A DNA stretch of 64,000 nucleotides from Anaspis maculata. Lineage: Eukaryota; Arthropoda; Insecta; Coleoptera; Scraptiidae. Position 1 is the first letter of the stretch. Every line of letters starts with the position of its first letter. Shown here in pieces: positions 9,526 to 21,237 of the stretch. The DNA lies in the NCBI GenBank assembly GCA_949128115.1, contig OX421965.1, positions 46,367,257-46,431,256 of the forward strand, written 5' to 3'. The notes under the pieces were generated by a model. The model did no database searches and was not told the DNA's origin. It saw only the letters and a list, made by a program, of their open reading frames with translations. The translations under genes and the position numbers were made by a program.

Positions 9526-9530
9526 TGACG

Positions 9531-12500
9531 CCAATATGGCCAACATAACGTTCATTTCAGTACATAATGGCAATTCTTCTGATCTTAATAGAACTAACCC
9601 GGATACTAGGGTTAACAGTTTGCTCAAATTACTGAAGATAAGTCAAATCGCGAAATTACTCCTGAGGCTAGATTCGAAAAAAGTGAAGTATTTGCTTAGG
9701 TTTGTAACAGTTGCTTCAAGTCGTAGTGGATACTCCGATGTATTGAAACAAAACTTTCAAAACTGGAGTATCTGCTACTAGTGGTAGCAAATGCTTATTT
9801 ATTTTATTCATACCACATATACCAATCATGGTCTCAGTTTTTAGATCTCAGTTTCATGACTGGCAGGCCGCATAAAGGGAGTGTCTTGCAATTTTTTTTC
9901 GATCAAATCAATAAATTCAAAGCCAAACTGTTGTTGTGGGACCACAATATTATTGACTGCGCCCTCTCACATTACAGAACGTTGCCTCAATGATTAAATG
10001 GACAAGAATTTTACGCCCTCTACCAGGCACCTATTTTGACATTATTTTTTGACAAAGTTGAATTTTACAGGCAAAATGCTGTCAAAATCACCCATAAGTT
10101 TCAACTGGACATTTGCAATCAAAGCTGCCTGACCACAAAATCTAAAATTCCGTCAGTTTTACCGACAGCTTGTTGGTGCATCCTTATATAGCCTGGCCTA
10201 AAAATCATTCCCAGGGTCTCACAGAATCAGCGTAAAATAAACTCAGGGCAGTTTAGGGGAATGCTTTAAACATGCTTGAAAAATGTAGGTTTTCATATTT
10301 GAAAATATACTTCGACTCATCCTATTTTTGTTTCTCAAAACCATTTCTGTGAATTTTTCACGATTTTTCAAGTCTCACAAAAAAATATATCTTTAGGAAG
10401 TGGTCATTAATTAATTAATGGGCGCATTATGCCGTGGCCAGTATACATTTGAATAAGTAGACGCGCATACTTTATGTAAAGCTGATATAGGAATAATTAT
10501 TATCACTGTCTAGTAATGCAGGTACCCAACGTTGTGAATAAATAATCAAAAGATGTTCCTCCCATAGGAATATTTCCATATCAATTAGTGTATAACCAGC
10601 GATTTTTCAGCCGGCAGGTATAATCTTTTTGCATGGACATCATTTAAACAAATTTGTTCCTGTTCAAATATGGAAATAAAGTTATATTCCCAAGATCTTA
10701 ATCTTAATTATTCTGAATCTAACGATAACGCATTGAAGAATTTAAGAATTACCTTACACCGCTGAGACTAGGGATCGTGACACAGAAAGAAGACGTACCT
10801 GTAACCAAAAGAAAATTGAGATTAGAACAGAGAATGGATAGAATCGGTCGCTTTGTACGACCCTGTGGTTATGACTCCAAGGCGAGCGATTGGGTTCTTT
10901 CGAAGCCCATTGCTATTCTTCTTCGCACGCCGTCTGACATGTCTGGGTGTCTGGCGGTTTTAATTTCGCGAATCGGACAAGTTGAAGAGGTGTTAAACAT
11001 ATCGAGACCGTGCGCAGATTCTTTTTGTTGTTCTATTGTAAACTTCGTAGCGTGAGCCAAGGGTCTGACAATCCGACAATATTTCTATCTCGCCTTACCT
11101 ACCACCACCACTGTCATCATCATTACCATCATCATCAACCTTCTGGGATAGAGAAAAAATCCAATCACAAATAAACCAACAAAGCGTCCGCCAGTTCATT
11201 CCCAAATTTCGAAGAGTACACCGGAGGATCTGTGTCGAATGCGCCGGGGCCCTCTGCTGCCACACAATACCAAATCATGGTTGTTGGGCTCTCAAGGCCA
11301 ATGCCGCGTGATGGTGTGTTATAATGAAAAGATTCGCTGTCAGTCAGTGGTGAAGAGGGAAAGACTAATCTTCGGTCTATCTGTACAACATCTCACCTTG
11401 AATCTCCTCCGAGAGAAGCGAACGGCCCGTCACTAAATTCGAGTCCAGTGGCGGAGCACTGTTTTTACCATTACCATATTTTGAAAAATTTTCACTGTGA
11501 ATCAAATTTTTTTCATACATCCAAGCGCCCGAAAACCTTGCATTCCATAGTTCCTTTGTGTCTGCCATGACTGACCCCTCATCACTCACAAGCGGACCAG
11601 GTAGAAAAACTTCGCCATCATCATCATCATATCTGGCTGTGTGGTTTAATTTTCGGCTCTAATGGCAATAACTTAATGTAAATTGTAGTACCAGCTTGAT
11701 AGGTATCGCATCTAATAATTGTGTGTGCCGGGGCCATACAGATTTATGGCACGAAACGGGGGTCTACAATTATTCGAATTTGATGTCATCGATTTATTAA
11801 CCCACTGAAATTCTGATTAGAGGGCTATGGAACATTCCAACTACATTTTCCTTGGTAGTTGGGCCTAAACACTCAAGTCATGTCTAAGCAAAGGCCAGTA
11901 CCAACCTTAATTCGTTATCATCACACCGCCACATACTGTTTCACAAACCACCATTCATTCTCAAATCCAAATAAATAGTATGAATGTCGTGATCGGGTTT
12001 CGCTCAAGAGAGACATCTCGAAGCCAGAAAAAAGATTGGGTCGGCGAAACCACAAATTGTCAAGATGATTACTGACATTATGCCATCTTCTTCCTTTTTA
12101 TCCTAATGAAATGACAGTACAAAATTTCTTCATTCGTCGCGCATCCTGCTTTTTCGGTCCTTGATTTCTACGAATAGGTGTAAAACATTAAGTGCTCGTG
12201 TTTATTTATTTTTTTACGATGGTGGATTCTGAATGTTTGGGAGTATCAAACAAAGAAATTAGTAATTTGGAGTGTGTGTGCGGCTGAATCTACGAAGCCT
12301 ACGGGCGCTCGACCGTAAAATGGACGAAACAAAAGGAATGTCAGGGCAATTAAAACGTTTCACCTGGATGATGGCCCATCGCAAGACCAATTAAATTTCG
12401 AGAGGGAGAGAAAGAGAGACAGGGAGAGAAAGAGAGAACGGAAGAAATAATTCGAGTTCGTAAGTGGAAATATAACCACGATTACGGTCCATTTACATCA

Positions 12501-12883
12501 GTAAATAACAGCCGCCTTGTGGTTTTCTGGAGCTTTACGATTTTCCAGCTGTTTAAATTTTTGAGAACTTTGCCTTGCATAACGGCGGTTTTTTCTCTAG
12601 CAGCTGAGGTATGTATAGATACACGTTGAGGACCTCAAGGGTAACTATGAGGAATTCCAGGAACTCAGGGGAACCCGCCACGAACAGCTCACTAAAATCT
12701 TTTGAGGAAACTGGAAAGGTTTCGACGACCCTTTAAAGGATATATACTTTGACCCGTCACAACTTCAAAAGTATGAAGGATTAGTATTTCAGAATTGTTG
12801 AACAATTTTTATGGCTTCATAATAGATTCCATTATACAGTAAATATCTTGTTTTGGTCCGACCTTTTTAAATCACCCTGTATA
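9531..12883. other. Spacer; microsatellite tracts only
   Basis: No open frame here has recognisable content. Visible tracts are a CAC/CAT-rich microsatellite (about 11101-11140), a second short CATCAT run near 11619-11631 and a GA-rich purine tract at about 12399-12447. A sequence like an element end (ATCACCCTGTA, 12871-12881) sits just before the next feature, but its left partner was not found. The stretch looks intergenic or intronic. Confidence 0.55.
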
Positions 12884-13015
12884 CAGGCTGACTCAAACTC
12901 GCGAAAATAGTTTCCATGAAAAAACGCCCGCAAAAGAATTCTATTTAGTCTGGAACCTTTTACATATTGTTTTTATACATATTCTTGTTTTTTTTTGTGT
13001 TATTGACTCTCCCTG
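12884..13015. mobile_element. Short TA-flanked inverted-end element (candidate MITE)
   Basis: It begins CAGGCTGACTCAAACTC after TA (12882-12883) and ends TTGACTCTCCCTG before TA (13016-13017). Ends are only about 12-15 bp and imperfect. A sequence resembling its left end, GGTCGAGTCAGAAACCTCG, lies at about 34767, next to another element, which supports a family. No coding content. Confidence 0.4.
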
Positions 13016-13017
13016 TA

Positions 13018-16000
13018 TAAGTGGATAGATATATAAAAATTCAAGACAATCTGAAAAGTTCATTTGATGTTTTTAATCTGTTCTGGCAAGTTCGCTACTG
13101 TTGGTTAACCTTACATTTTATATCAGTCAGTGCAAAGTGATACCTGTCAAATTCGTTACTTAGGACATTTCAAAATGACTTCAGTACAGCGGCAGACACC
13201 AATTGTAAGTGTTGCAACAGAACAGGTATTCCAAAAAAGCGGCGAAGACCATCAATTTTGAACACCAGCTATGTAGTGATGAAAAACAGTACGTTGAAAT
13301 ACAGCAAAATAAGCATAAACGTAATGCCAATGATACACCGGCGCAGGCGTATCTTGTTTATCATTCACCCGCTACGCTTAATTTTCTTTGTGGGAGTAGC
13401 TTGCATGGTTCTAAATTGGAAAACAATATAAAATGTGTAGTTGAAACCGAGAATTTGATGACGTAGCTCATGGCTAGCCCCGAGTTTCACAGTAATTGAA
13501 AAGCTGACAGCTGGCTTTACCAGAGTGATTAACAAATAAAATTTTGCCGGTAGCTTCACGGCAAAAAAGCAGTCGATCCAGTTGCGTCTCCTGCACAAAG
13601 AGAAATTGAAAAATGGTCCAGACGTCGGCTTAGGGCTCGGCCTGCTCGCTCACCCCCTTCCCTTTCTTTCTTCAGCTCATGACTTTTCCGGACAGTTCGA
13701 TTTGTAAAGCCAATAAGTTTTTACGACCCAATAAAGATGCAAGATAAGACCGTATACAAAACGAGCGCGCGAGAGAGTTTCATGCAATCATGCATTGTCA
13801 TATATAGCCATATAGCAAATGTCGAAATGACGCCCGTCCATATTGACGACATTTTAATTATTTTGCCCGCGCGAAATTGAATCGAAAAACGTAAAATGCG
13901 ACCGACGGTTCGATGAAGAGAGACGAAAAAGGTAATCATCTGTTCGCGGAAAGACGTTTCGCGCGCCTAATAATAGTTTACATTTAAATGGTTTTGTATT
14001 AGATTTTCCATGTTAATCGTGTATGCGTACAGCTGAGCCGCCATAAGTTCGTTTCAGGTTGTTATGTCGACTGTTATTACTCTATAATTATTGGTTAGTT
14101 GCGCTCTTATTGTCATGGAAATGCGCTCGTTATTCTGGATTATTGAGGAGCAGCCGGGAAAGGCGGACGTTCATTGTCAAGACGGTGCTTATCCTTTAAT
14201 CCTTAAGCGCGGCGTTGCAAATGCCTCAAGGCGGAAAACCTACGTGTTTATTTTAATCGCTATGTCTGATGAAACGTCTGTTACATTTAGATATTTTACT
14301 GAATAGTATAGTCTTGTGGAATTTTGTAGAAGATCAGTTGAATCCAAGACAAGATCAAAAATCTTTCAAAGCACAATAATATTATGATCCTCATGGGAGC
14401 ATGAGTCTACAAAAGTAGGGACTCGTGTATTAAGGGTGGAGTGCCGCGGATCCGTCAAAGGTATCACAAAACCCCGAATTCATTAAGCCCAATTATAGAT
14501 TGGCCACACGCACAGCCTACGCGATGCGGTGCAATTTACAAATTATCAGGTTGTTTTCCTCTTCCCATTGTATAGTGTGATTTCGAACTTGAGTGCTCCT
14601 CAATTACCACTCCGCCACCTTCTCGCGCGTTTTAGTTTAAGCGCATTCATAGAAGAGTGCGCTATGGTTTGCTGCCCAGATGAGCATCGTTGGGTGCTCC
14701 AAAAACAATTACACAAACACCGAGCACATTACCACAGACAACGATCGGCAATTTGTTGGAATAACAATATCGCGTTGCACGGGCGCTGAAAGAGAAAGTG
14801 TCGCCGTGTTCTTCGGAACATTGAAGTTTTTCTACTTGTAGCGGCGCGCGCGCATGCGCACACAAGTTCGAAACCCAAAAAATAAAGCGAATAAAAAGCG
14901 CTTCGATCGTGATCGCCCCCTTAAAAACCCGTATGCCGCCGCCCATTTTAATTTGTTGCCACTGTTAATGAGGGGTTTGTGCCGGCGAAATTGGCGGTGT
15001 ATGGCCCGGCGAGCCTGACCTGCCCGATCTAATACCATTCGACCAAAAAAACTTTATACCTGATGATGGACCCCGTTGTTCTTCCTCATTATTCCAACTA
15101 ATTTGGACCAAGCGCGTCTTCCTTTTTTTCTGTCCCAAGATACATTCGCGTTAAGTAAAAGACCAACCTCTAATAATCGTTTGATGTTGTTTGCGGTTAA
15201 TGAAACATGTTCAGTGAGGGTCGTAGCTGCTTGAGCTGCTTCTGCTTCAATTTATTCCTTTTACTGCTCGGTACATGAGTGCGGATTTTATGGCTCTATT
15301 AGACGATGAGAGGTCGCTCTATAGGTAATGTACACCTCTTATTAATTTATACTACGAGCGGCTCTTCGCGGTACATACTTGGCACAGAGATATCGTAAAT
15401 ATTCCATAACAATGTATTGGTAGCCGCGTAAGTGTATAATTGTATCTGTATATGTGGATGGAATACAGTTTCCGCGGTTTATTTAATTGCACGTTTTATT
15501 GAAGGACATTGGAAGCGTGCGTGTTCGCGGCCACTATTGCCAAGAAGAATTCTTCGGCGCTTTCAGAAGTAGGTATTGCTATTTTCTAATGGAGTTATAA
15601 TAAAAAAAAACGGCATTCTGTCTAATTCAATAAAGGATTTTGAATAAAAAAACAGCAGTCGTATACCATTTGTATTCCTTCATCAGTTTTCATTGTCTTT
15701 GCGTACAAATACCCTCTGACAATATAAGAACATAACTCGAACGTTTAACAGCAGCTGTGATCACGTTCATGAGATTCTGATACCCAAGACTTTTACACCA
15801 AAGAAAAATGGTCGGGTAACAGAATATTCCAGCCATAAACATTGTTACGTTCGAACTTCGGCCCCAAGGCTTATTGTTACGTCATTGAAGCTGGGACCAA
15901 GCTGTGGCTCGAAGCTGGGGCATCTTTTGCCGCTGCACTATTACGGTTGTCCCTAGGTGGATGCGATGCGTTTTGATTGGTTGAGCAAATTTTGGGAGTG

Positions 16001-17023
16001 TTAAGTGCATGAAAAATATACAAAGCTGTAAAGAGTCAAAAAGTCCAGGTTTCGTTCTTTTCGCAAGACGTCGCGTCATTGGTACCGCACGTTTGCGGGT
16101 CAACTCCCAGGGCTTCTCTCTGCAGGAAAGCCAGGTTGGTATTTGAATTCACGTCGCTTTTCCTCGCCCTCTACAATTTATACCGTTGCATTAGGGCACG
16201 CCCGTGCGGACTGCGGAAGTTCCAGGTTAAAATGCCTCAAAATTTACCACCGTTGCTTGTACTGTAACACCGCCATGCCGTTTCGTCGCGAGACCCCCTG
16301 CTCATCGATTACATCGTCGTCTTTGGGAGCTCCAAAGTTACACCGCCTCCGACCTTCGAGCCATGATATACATCACAGCGTGCCAAACTTTTTGGCCTAC
16401 GAGGAAACTCCGTCGACCCGTACTTTCACAGCCCCAGCAACGATCTTCATTGCAGCACTGCGTGTCTGGGCCACCCTCCAGATACGACGATTGCCTGCCG
16501 TGTAGTCGACCCTGCTTCCCTGCTGTCAGCGATACTTCGAGAGCTTTAGACGTATCCTTGAAAAAACTAAGTTAACTATACATGTGTTTGGCCCTCGCCA
16601 CCGCTGGTATTTTCATGTTAACCAATCAACCATGTATAGCCGCTTTAATGGGGAACTATAGTGACGAACGCCTGAAGTAATGGCACCCGTGTTCCATGCA
16701 CCCAAGCTATCATGGGTGTCATTTTAAGCGTACATAACCTCGACTTTGTAATTGTCATTTTATTTTCATCTGTCAGCACTTAGCATAATAACCAGCGGTT
16801 TGCGTCACTTCGTGAGTTAAAAAGCAGAGAAGAGTAGAAAAGCCGCCAAGCGAAAAATCGCGGTAAAAAATGGCTGTGACGTGTTTTGTTCAAAGCTCTT
16901 ACTGTTGTTTGTTTTCTGTCCGCAGAAGTCGCTGGAGCGGAAGTAGGTCGTGCTGACGCTGACAACGTCCGCACCGACCCGATGCAATGCTTCAAAGTGA
17001 GAAATCTTTGAGAAATCTTCAAC
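13018..17023. other. Spacer, partly CpG-rich and low in repeats
   Basis: The 13.65-15.6 kb part has fewer repeats and more CpG than its surroundings. It includes CGCGCGAGAGAG (about 13765) and GCGCGCATGCGCA (about 14848), an NRF1-type palindrome. This would fit regulatory DNA of an insect gene. I cannot point to an exon. An open frame at 16143-16505 has no family features. The remainder is plain spacer. Confidence 0.45.
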
Positions 17024-17188
17024 CTTGAAAACTCAACAATTCCGACTGAATAGTTCGTTTTCATCGTCATCTTTGAAAATTCCCGGTTCTCTTTGAATAA
17101 CTTATAAATCATTGCCTTCACAATAAAAGCACCAGTGAGAAAAATGTTGCCCATTGAATTTTCAAGAGACCAGTACCAAACACAATAT
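17024..17188 (-). pseudogene. Possible lone exon or exon remnant, membrane-protein-like
   Basis: On the minus strand a candidate acceptor (TTATGATTTGCAG) precedes 55 open codons, and a GT (GTTGAAG) follows at 17023. The peptide has a hydrophobic stretch (NIFLTGAFIVKAMIYKLF) and then a charged KENREFSKM segment. The pattern recalls a transmembrane helix followed by a short loop in insect chemoreceptors, but no signature residues prove it. The frame continues past the proposed donor to 16780 as low-quality sequence. There is no second exon in sight, so this may be chance. Confidence 0.18.
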
Positions 17189-17768
17189 CTGCAAATCATA
17201 AGGGTTAGTGTCAAAGTTTCACAATGAAAGATCATCGGAATCTTTCATTCGTTCAGCAGATGCAGATATTTCAATTTGTCAACATTTTTCAGGCATTCTA
17301 CTTCAGTTGATGAGCACTGTAGGAAGGTCCTTCAAAATCATTGCAGCTCGGAAAATATTTTCTTTTCCTCAAAACAAAAAGAAAACGAGATCGACAATAT
17401 GCGATATTCAGCGGCACGAGTTGCGCTGTAGGTTCGCAAAGCTAGGGGATGGAACTCATGCGTCTGCGCGAGCTAGGAAAAGTCAAAACCTGCAGATTTT
17501 CAGCCATCGATTTAACAAAGGATAATAGATGACAAGAAACTCCTGACTTCCATGCTAGATTATGTGGAATGATGTTGTCCATGTGCATTGCTGTCGAAAA
17601 AATGAATTCCGCGCGTAGTGTTCCGAAAAGAACGAAAAAGCCGTTTTCAGTGTATAACTGGTTGCCTAGAAGGTGATGTTTTTTGGGAACACACATGAAA
17701 TGGAACTGTAATGTTCTTTTCGTACGGTTTTTGCAGCCAGACACTCAACAAACTGCCTGTCATTTTTG

Positions 17769-17811
<43 letters not shown>

Positions 17812-18763
17812 ACAAAACCTCTGATATATTATACATATAACCCGATAAAATTTTAGTTACCATTTGTTTACATGCAGTTTCATGCCACTGACAGACAGGA
17901 CGGCAACCGTAAGGCAGAGAAGAATACCAGAAGTAGGGCGGTATTTTCAAAAACACACCAACTGATAAACACGTTACCATATTTTCGCTCATTGTGTATC
18001 TAGAACTGATCCATCATTGCTGGTTTTGAACACAATGAAAGATCAAGAAACACTCTTTTTTCCATAGCTTATTTGAAAGTTTCATTTTCAGCCGTTTCAA
18101 TAATAGACAATGTTGAAATTACGCTTTTTACATGTGTTAGCATACGGCAATATTCTCAAATCCCCTAGCATGGTTGCGCCAGCGCAGAAATGGCACTGAA
18201 TTTCGCCTATTGAGAACCCTCTTGACGAGAGTCTCGTATTCAAAATGAGCTTCTAGTAGTAGGAACTGCGAATTTCAATTTTATCTCGTTTCGTTTCTCG
18301 TCTTAATTTTTAAAAGCTAGACGAGAATGAGAATCGATACTAGATTCGTGCAACACCATGCTCAGGCATGCCTTCGAAGAGTATGCCGATTAGCTTTCAG
18401 CATTCTTCTTCACAGAAGTACAGTGTGAGTACCCATACCGACTTCAAGGAAGTGAGTCTCCAAGCTCGTAAGCACAATCGAAGAATAATACCGGCCGAGT
18501 ATAAATGTCGGTGTTTTACCCACTCTTAATCATGAGGACGTGATTACTCTGGCATCGACTGTGAAATTTTAACAAGCGTGTTCATCATTTTCAACAGCGA
18601 AAAAAATCAAGATGAAGTGTCGCGTTTTTTCTCTTCTCCTCCTTAGAGGCGCTCCTCGCGATCCTCGGCCACGACTGCTCCTACCTATCTGGAAATTATC
18701 TCCCCAGTATATGCATTAGGTATTTGATTTGTGACGGCAAAGCGTATGCATAATTATTGCTGA
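17189..18763. other. Spacer with a 42-base poly(A) run
   Basis: An uninterrupted A run spans 17769-17810. I see no retroelement body upstream of it. The opposite strand reads as poly-Phe, which is an artefact. The remainder holds no gene-like frame. Confidence 0.6.
17769..17810. repeat. Poly(A)/(T) tract, 42 bases
   Basis: This is a pure A run on the plus strand. It could be an expanded homopolymer or the tail of a very short retroposed sequence. No matching target duplication was found around it. Confidence 0.9.
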
Positions 18764-19376
18764 GCCTCGGCCTTAGCCTTAGCAGCGGCGGAATTGATGG
18801 AAACGGTTATGGCTTTCGCATCATCGACAAATCCTGTTCGTTCTTCCGCCAACAGAGCCGTCGATACGTTACCATCGCACACACGAGAGAAAATGTCGTT
18901 GATCCCTCTGTGCAGTGTTCCTTCTGAGACAATTCCAAGATCTCTTTGCTACACAAGCTCGGAATAAATTCACACAGAAGTTGTATGAAACGATTGCATC
19001 CGAAGCTTCTTCGAAAATCACAATCGATTCTTCAGAGCGAAGCAGTGAGCCCTTTTCAAGTTGCATCTTCTTCATCTCTTCACGAAGAAGACGTCTTGCA
19101 TTGATGTACATCTGTAAGGTCTTAATTGCTTCTGCGCGGCTCCCTGTGGGAACACAACGCAATGCATATTGCGATTCCTGTGTGGTGTGGGTTCCTTTGA
19201 GTTCGAAGAAGCCGTCAAATTGGCAAGCAAATTGAGTGCGTGCTTGATAGGACGACGACGCGACTTAACAATTAGCATCATCGGAGGTGCTCTGAATAAA
19301 GTCTCGGTGGACGAGGCGCGAGGATTTGCAAGTTGCTTTCGAGCTTTCGTTCCAGATCTGCTCGAGCTCTCTTGCA
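18764..19376 (-). pseudogene. Broken single-exon-like gene, product unknown
   Basis: Reading the minus strand from about 19376, one frame stays open except for a single TAA near 19265 and then runs to 18869. From about 18950 the adjacent frame takes over (RDLGIVSEGTLHRGINDIF...) and ends in an Ala/Lys-rich tail (SAAAKAKAEAQQ) at the TAA at 18764. The joined reading would be about 200 codons. Its composition looks coding: mixed charged helical segments such as ARRLLREEMKKMQLEKG, balanced codon third positions and higher GC than the flanks. I do not recognise the family; an old viral or host gene copy are both open. There is no intron or poly(A) tail. The start is not defined, because a TGA lies just upstream. 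One stop and one frameshift argue for a pseudogene. Confidence 0.45.
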
Positions 19377-19405
19377 ATTCATCGGGACGTTGGCAATATT
19401 ATTAG

Positions 19406-20783
19406 GTAGGTATGATGGAAATCTACTTTTGAAATGTACTTACCATGTATGGCTCGACGTGACAGTTCTAGAATAACCTTTAAATTGGTATATGTGATAT
19501 CAATAATATGTCAAGCCGAGTCGCCAATTAGTGTAATATCGTGATTTTAAAACAATATAAAACGGTTATTTATACAGCTTGTTACTGTGTAATCAAAGCG
19601 ATTTTTCTTTAAATGCGGAATTATGTCCAGCACTGCTTAGACGTCAGTTAGCTCGTGGGACGGATGGCATGTCGTGAGTTCACTTGGAATCCTACAACAA
19701 GATATTAGGTATAGTTTTTGACCAATTCCAGCTCATCAATCAAAATGACCAGTCCATCTGGAGAATTTTTGTATGACTAGGTACTGGTATAGCTAAGTAC
19801 GGAGTCAAATACTTCGATCTATATTTCTGAACATACTACGTTTTGGAGCAGTAAGCTTCTTACACTACGATCATCAGGTGGAAAAAGCAAGATAAAACAG
19901 AAATAGTGAACACAGACTACTGATGTGATGTAACCCACTTTTTAACGATTTTGGCTGTGATCGTCGTTGACCCCCCTCTTTCCTACGGACCCTACGTCTT
20001 AAGTTCTTTGTTCTAGACGAGAACGCAAATTAGGGAAAGCTGCTGTAAATTCAATGAAACACGGATAAATGGACTAACAAAGTGGATTTTATTATTTTAT
20101 TTCACTTGCCGGCAAAGTTCAAATGAATTTGTCTATTTTCTCTAAACACCTGACACAAGAAGACTGACAGAATGACAAAAGGACACACAAACAGAACAAG
20201 AAAAATCAATAAAATCAAGGCAAGAATAATACAACAAAACACGAGAGTAAATGAATAAAATTCAACTAAAATAATGAAACATGTCAAACTGTCAGTAAAA
20301 GAAGAAGGAAGAGTGACGGATTCGGAAACAGGCACCCAGGGGAAGAACTCGTCAAAGAAACCCCTGTGTATAGTCTGGTGTCTCCTCAACAAAATTACAA
20401 AAGAACTTGTGCAGAGATCGACAACATTTTTGTTAAAGCTCACTGGATTCCTCTCGCTCTCCCCCCCCCCCCTCCGCAATGTCAAGTTTCGCTAAGCTTC
20501 GCTTCGCCATGCAATAATAATTTACGCTTTGCAATTCAATTTAGGCCACTCCATCACAAACTCACACATACAACACTGAAGAACATTAGTAGACAATATA
20601 CAAAAATACCACTACAATCAACCGGATTGTTTACTACCATCAACTTAAGTATGTTGCGTCCCCAAGGTACACGAGACGCTGGAACCAAATCCCTGAACCC
20701 AGGAGATAACTCTGTCTCGCTAAAGTCTACAATCATTGGTCTTGTAAACAAAGATAGGGCAGTTGCCTCTGCTCTACACTTAA
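19406..20783. other. Spacer; short poly(C) tract
   Basis: No recognisable gene. A 12-base C run lies at 20461-20472. The minus-strand frame at 20102-20485 is hydrophobic (Leu/Ile/Phe-rich) and could be mistaken for a membrane protein. It lacks any motif and reads through low-complexity sequence. Confidence 0.55.
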
Positions 20784-20941
20784 GGTGCGTCAGCTTATTT
20801 AGTCGCAAGTTTCAATTTTAGTCGCAAGCGCTGCGACGCCCATTGGCTCTTATGAACCAGCCTCCTCGGAACAGCCAATAAGTGATGCAGCGCTTAAGGT
20901 TAGAAATAAAATTGCGGCTAAATAAGCTGACTGAACGCACC
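20784..20941. mobile_element. 158-bp hairpin MITE
   Basis: The ends are complementary: GGTGCGTCAGCTTATTTAGT on the left and CTAAATAAGCTGACTGAACGCACC on the right, with pairing extended by TCGCAA/TTGCGG. Flanks are TTAA (20780-20783) and TCAA (20942-20945), so a degraded 4-bp TTAA duplication is possible. The middle contains a second partial palindrome (CAAGCGCTGCGAC against GATGCAGCGCTTAAG). There is no coding capacity. Confidence 0.7.
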
Positions 20942-20978
20942 TCAAGTATTCAAAAATACCTAGAATACCAAGCAAGGT

Positions 20979-21237
20979 TTGAAATTATGACAGATAATTT
21001 GAGAGTTCCTGAGCTAACCAGGAAGACTGGAAATAATGACAGATGGTTTGAGAGTTTCTGAGCAATGGGAAGATTTAAAATGGCAAATAATTTGAAAGTT
21101 TCTGAGGAAGACTTAAATGATGTCAATAATTTGAGAGTTTCTGAGCAAATGAGAAAGATTTGAAATGATGGCAGCTAATTTGAAAGTTTCTGAGCAAATG
21201 CGGAAGCTTGGAAATAATGACAAATAATTTGAGGTTA
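20979..21237 (+). repeat. Tandem repeat, about 48-bp unit, 5-6 copies
   Basis: The core GATAATTTGAGAGTTTCTGAGC recurs with variants (ATGGTTTGAGAGTTTC, AATAATTTGAAAGTTTC, CTAATTTGAAAGTTTC) at a spacing of about 47-48 bp, with one shortened unit of about 38. Divergence between units is about 15-20 percent. It sits 37 bp from the hairpin MITE. Confidence 0.8.

Larger units (their letters stand above)
3190..9530. repeat. Composite nested foldback locus
   Basis: The outermost inverted match pairs 3194-3250 (GGCAAATAC...GAGGGCGCTAATGTGACTGGAGTAATT) with 9467-9525 (AATTACTCCAGCCACTGGAGCGCCATCTGGC...GTATTTGC). Inside it lie the longer arms 3466-3845 against 5105-5383 plus 9371-9460. A separate palindrome sits at about 4075-4700. 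The Penelope-like insertion 5384-9358 interrupts the right arm. The left side has about 200 extra bases (3251-3465) with no partner on the right. This is best read as successive insertions into an old foldback element. Confidence 0.75.

Noticed and set aside
3190..9530. CRISPR-like or phage-like inverted and direct repeats
   Set aside because: No regular spacer-repeat pattern; the DNA is eukaryotic.
16143..16505. 120-codon plus-strand frame
   Set aside because: No recognised domain, frames overlap on the same strand, and composition matches the non-coding surroundings.
17666..17992. Minus-strand frame with a long poly-Phe stretch
   Set aside because: Translation of the 42-base A run.
20102..20485. 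Hydrophobic minus-strand frame resembling a membrane protein
   Set aside because: Low-complexity T-rich text; no pattern of spaced helices or splice sites.
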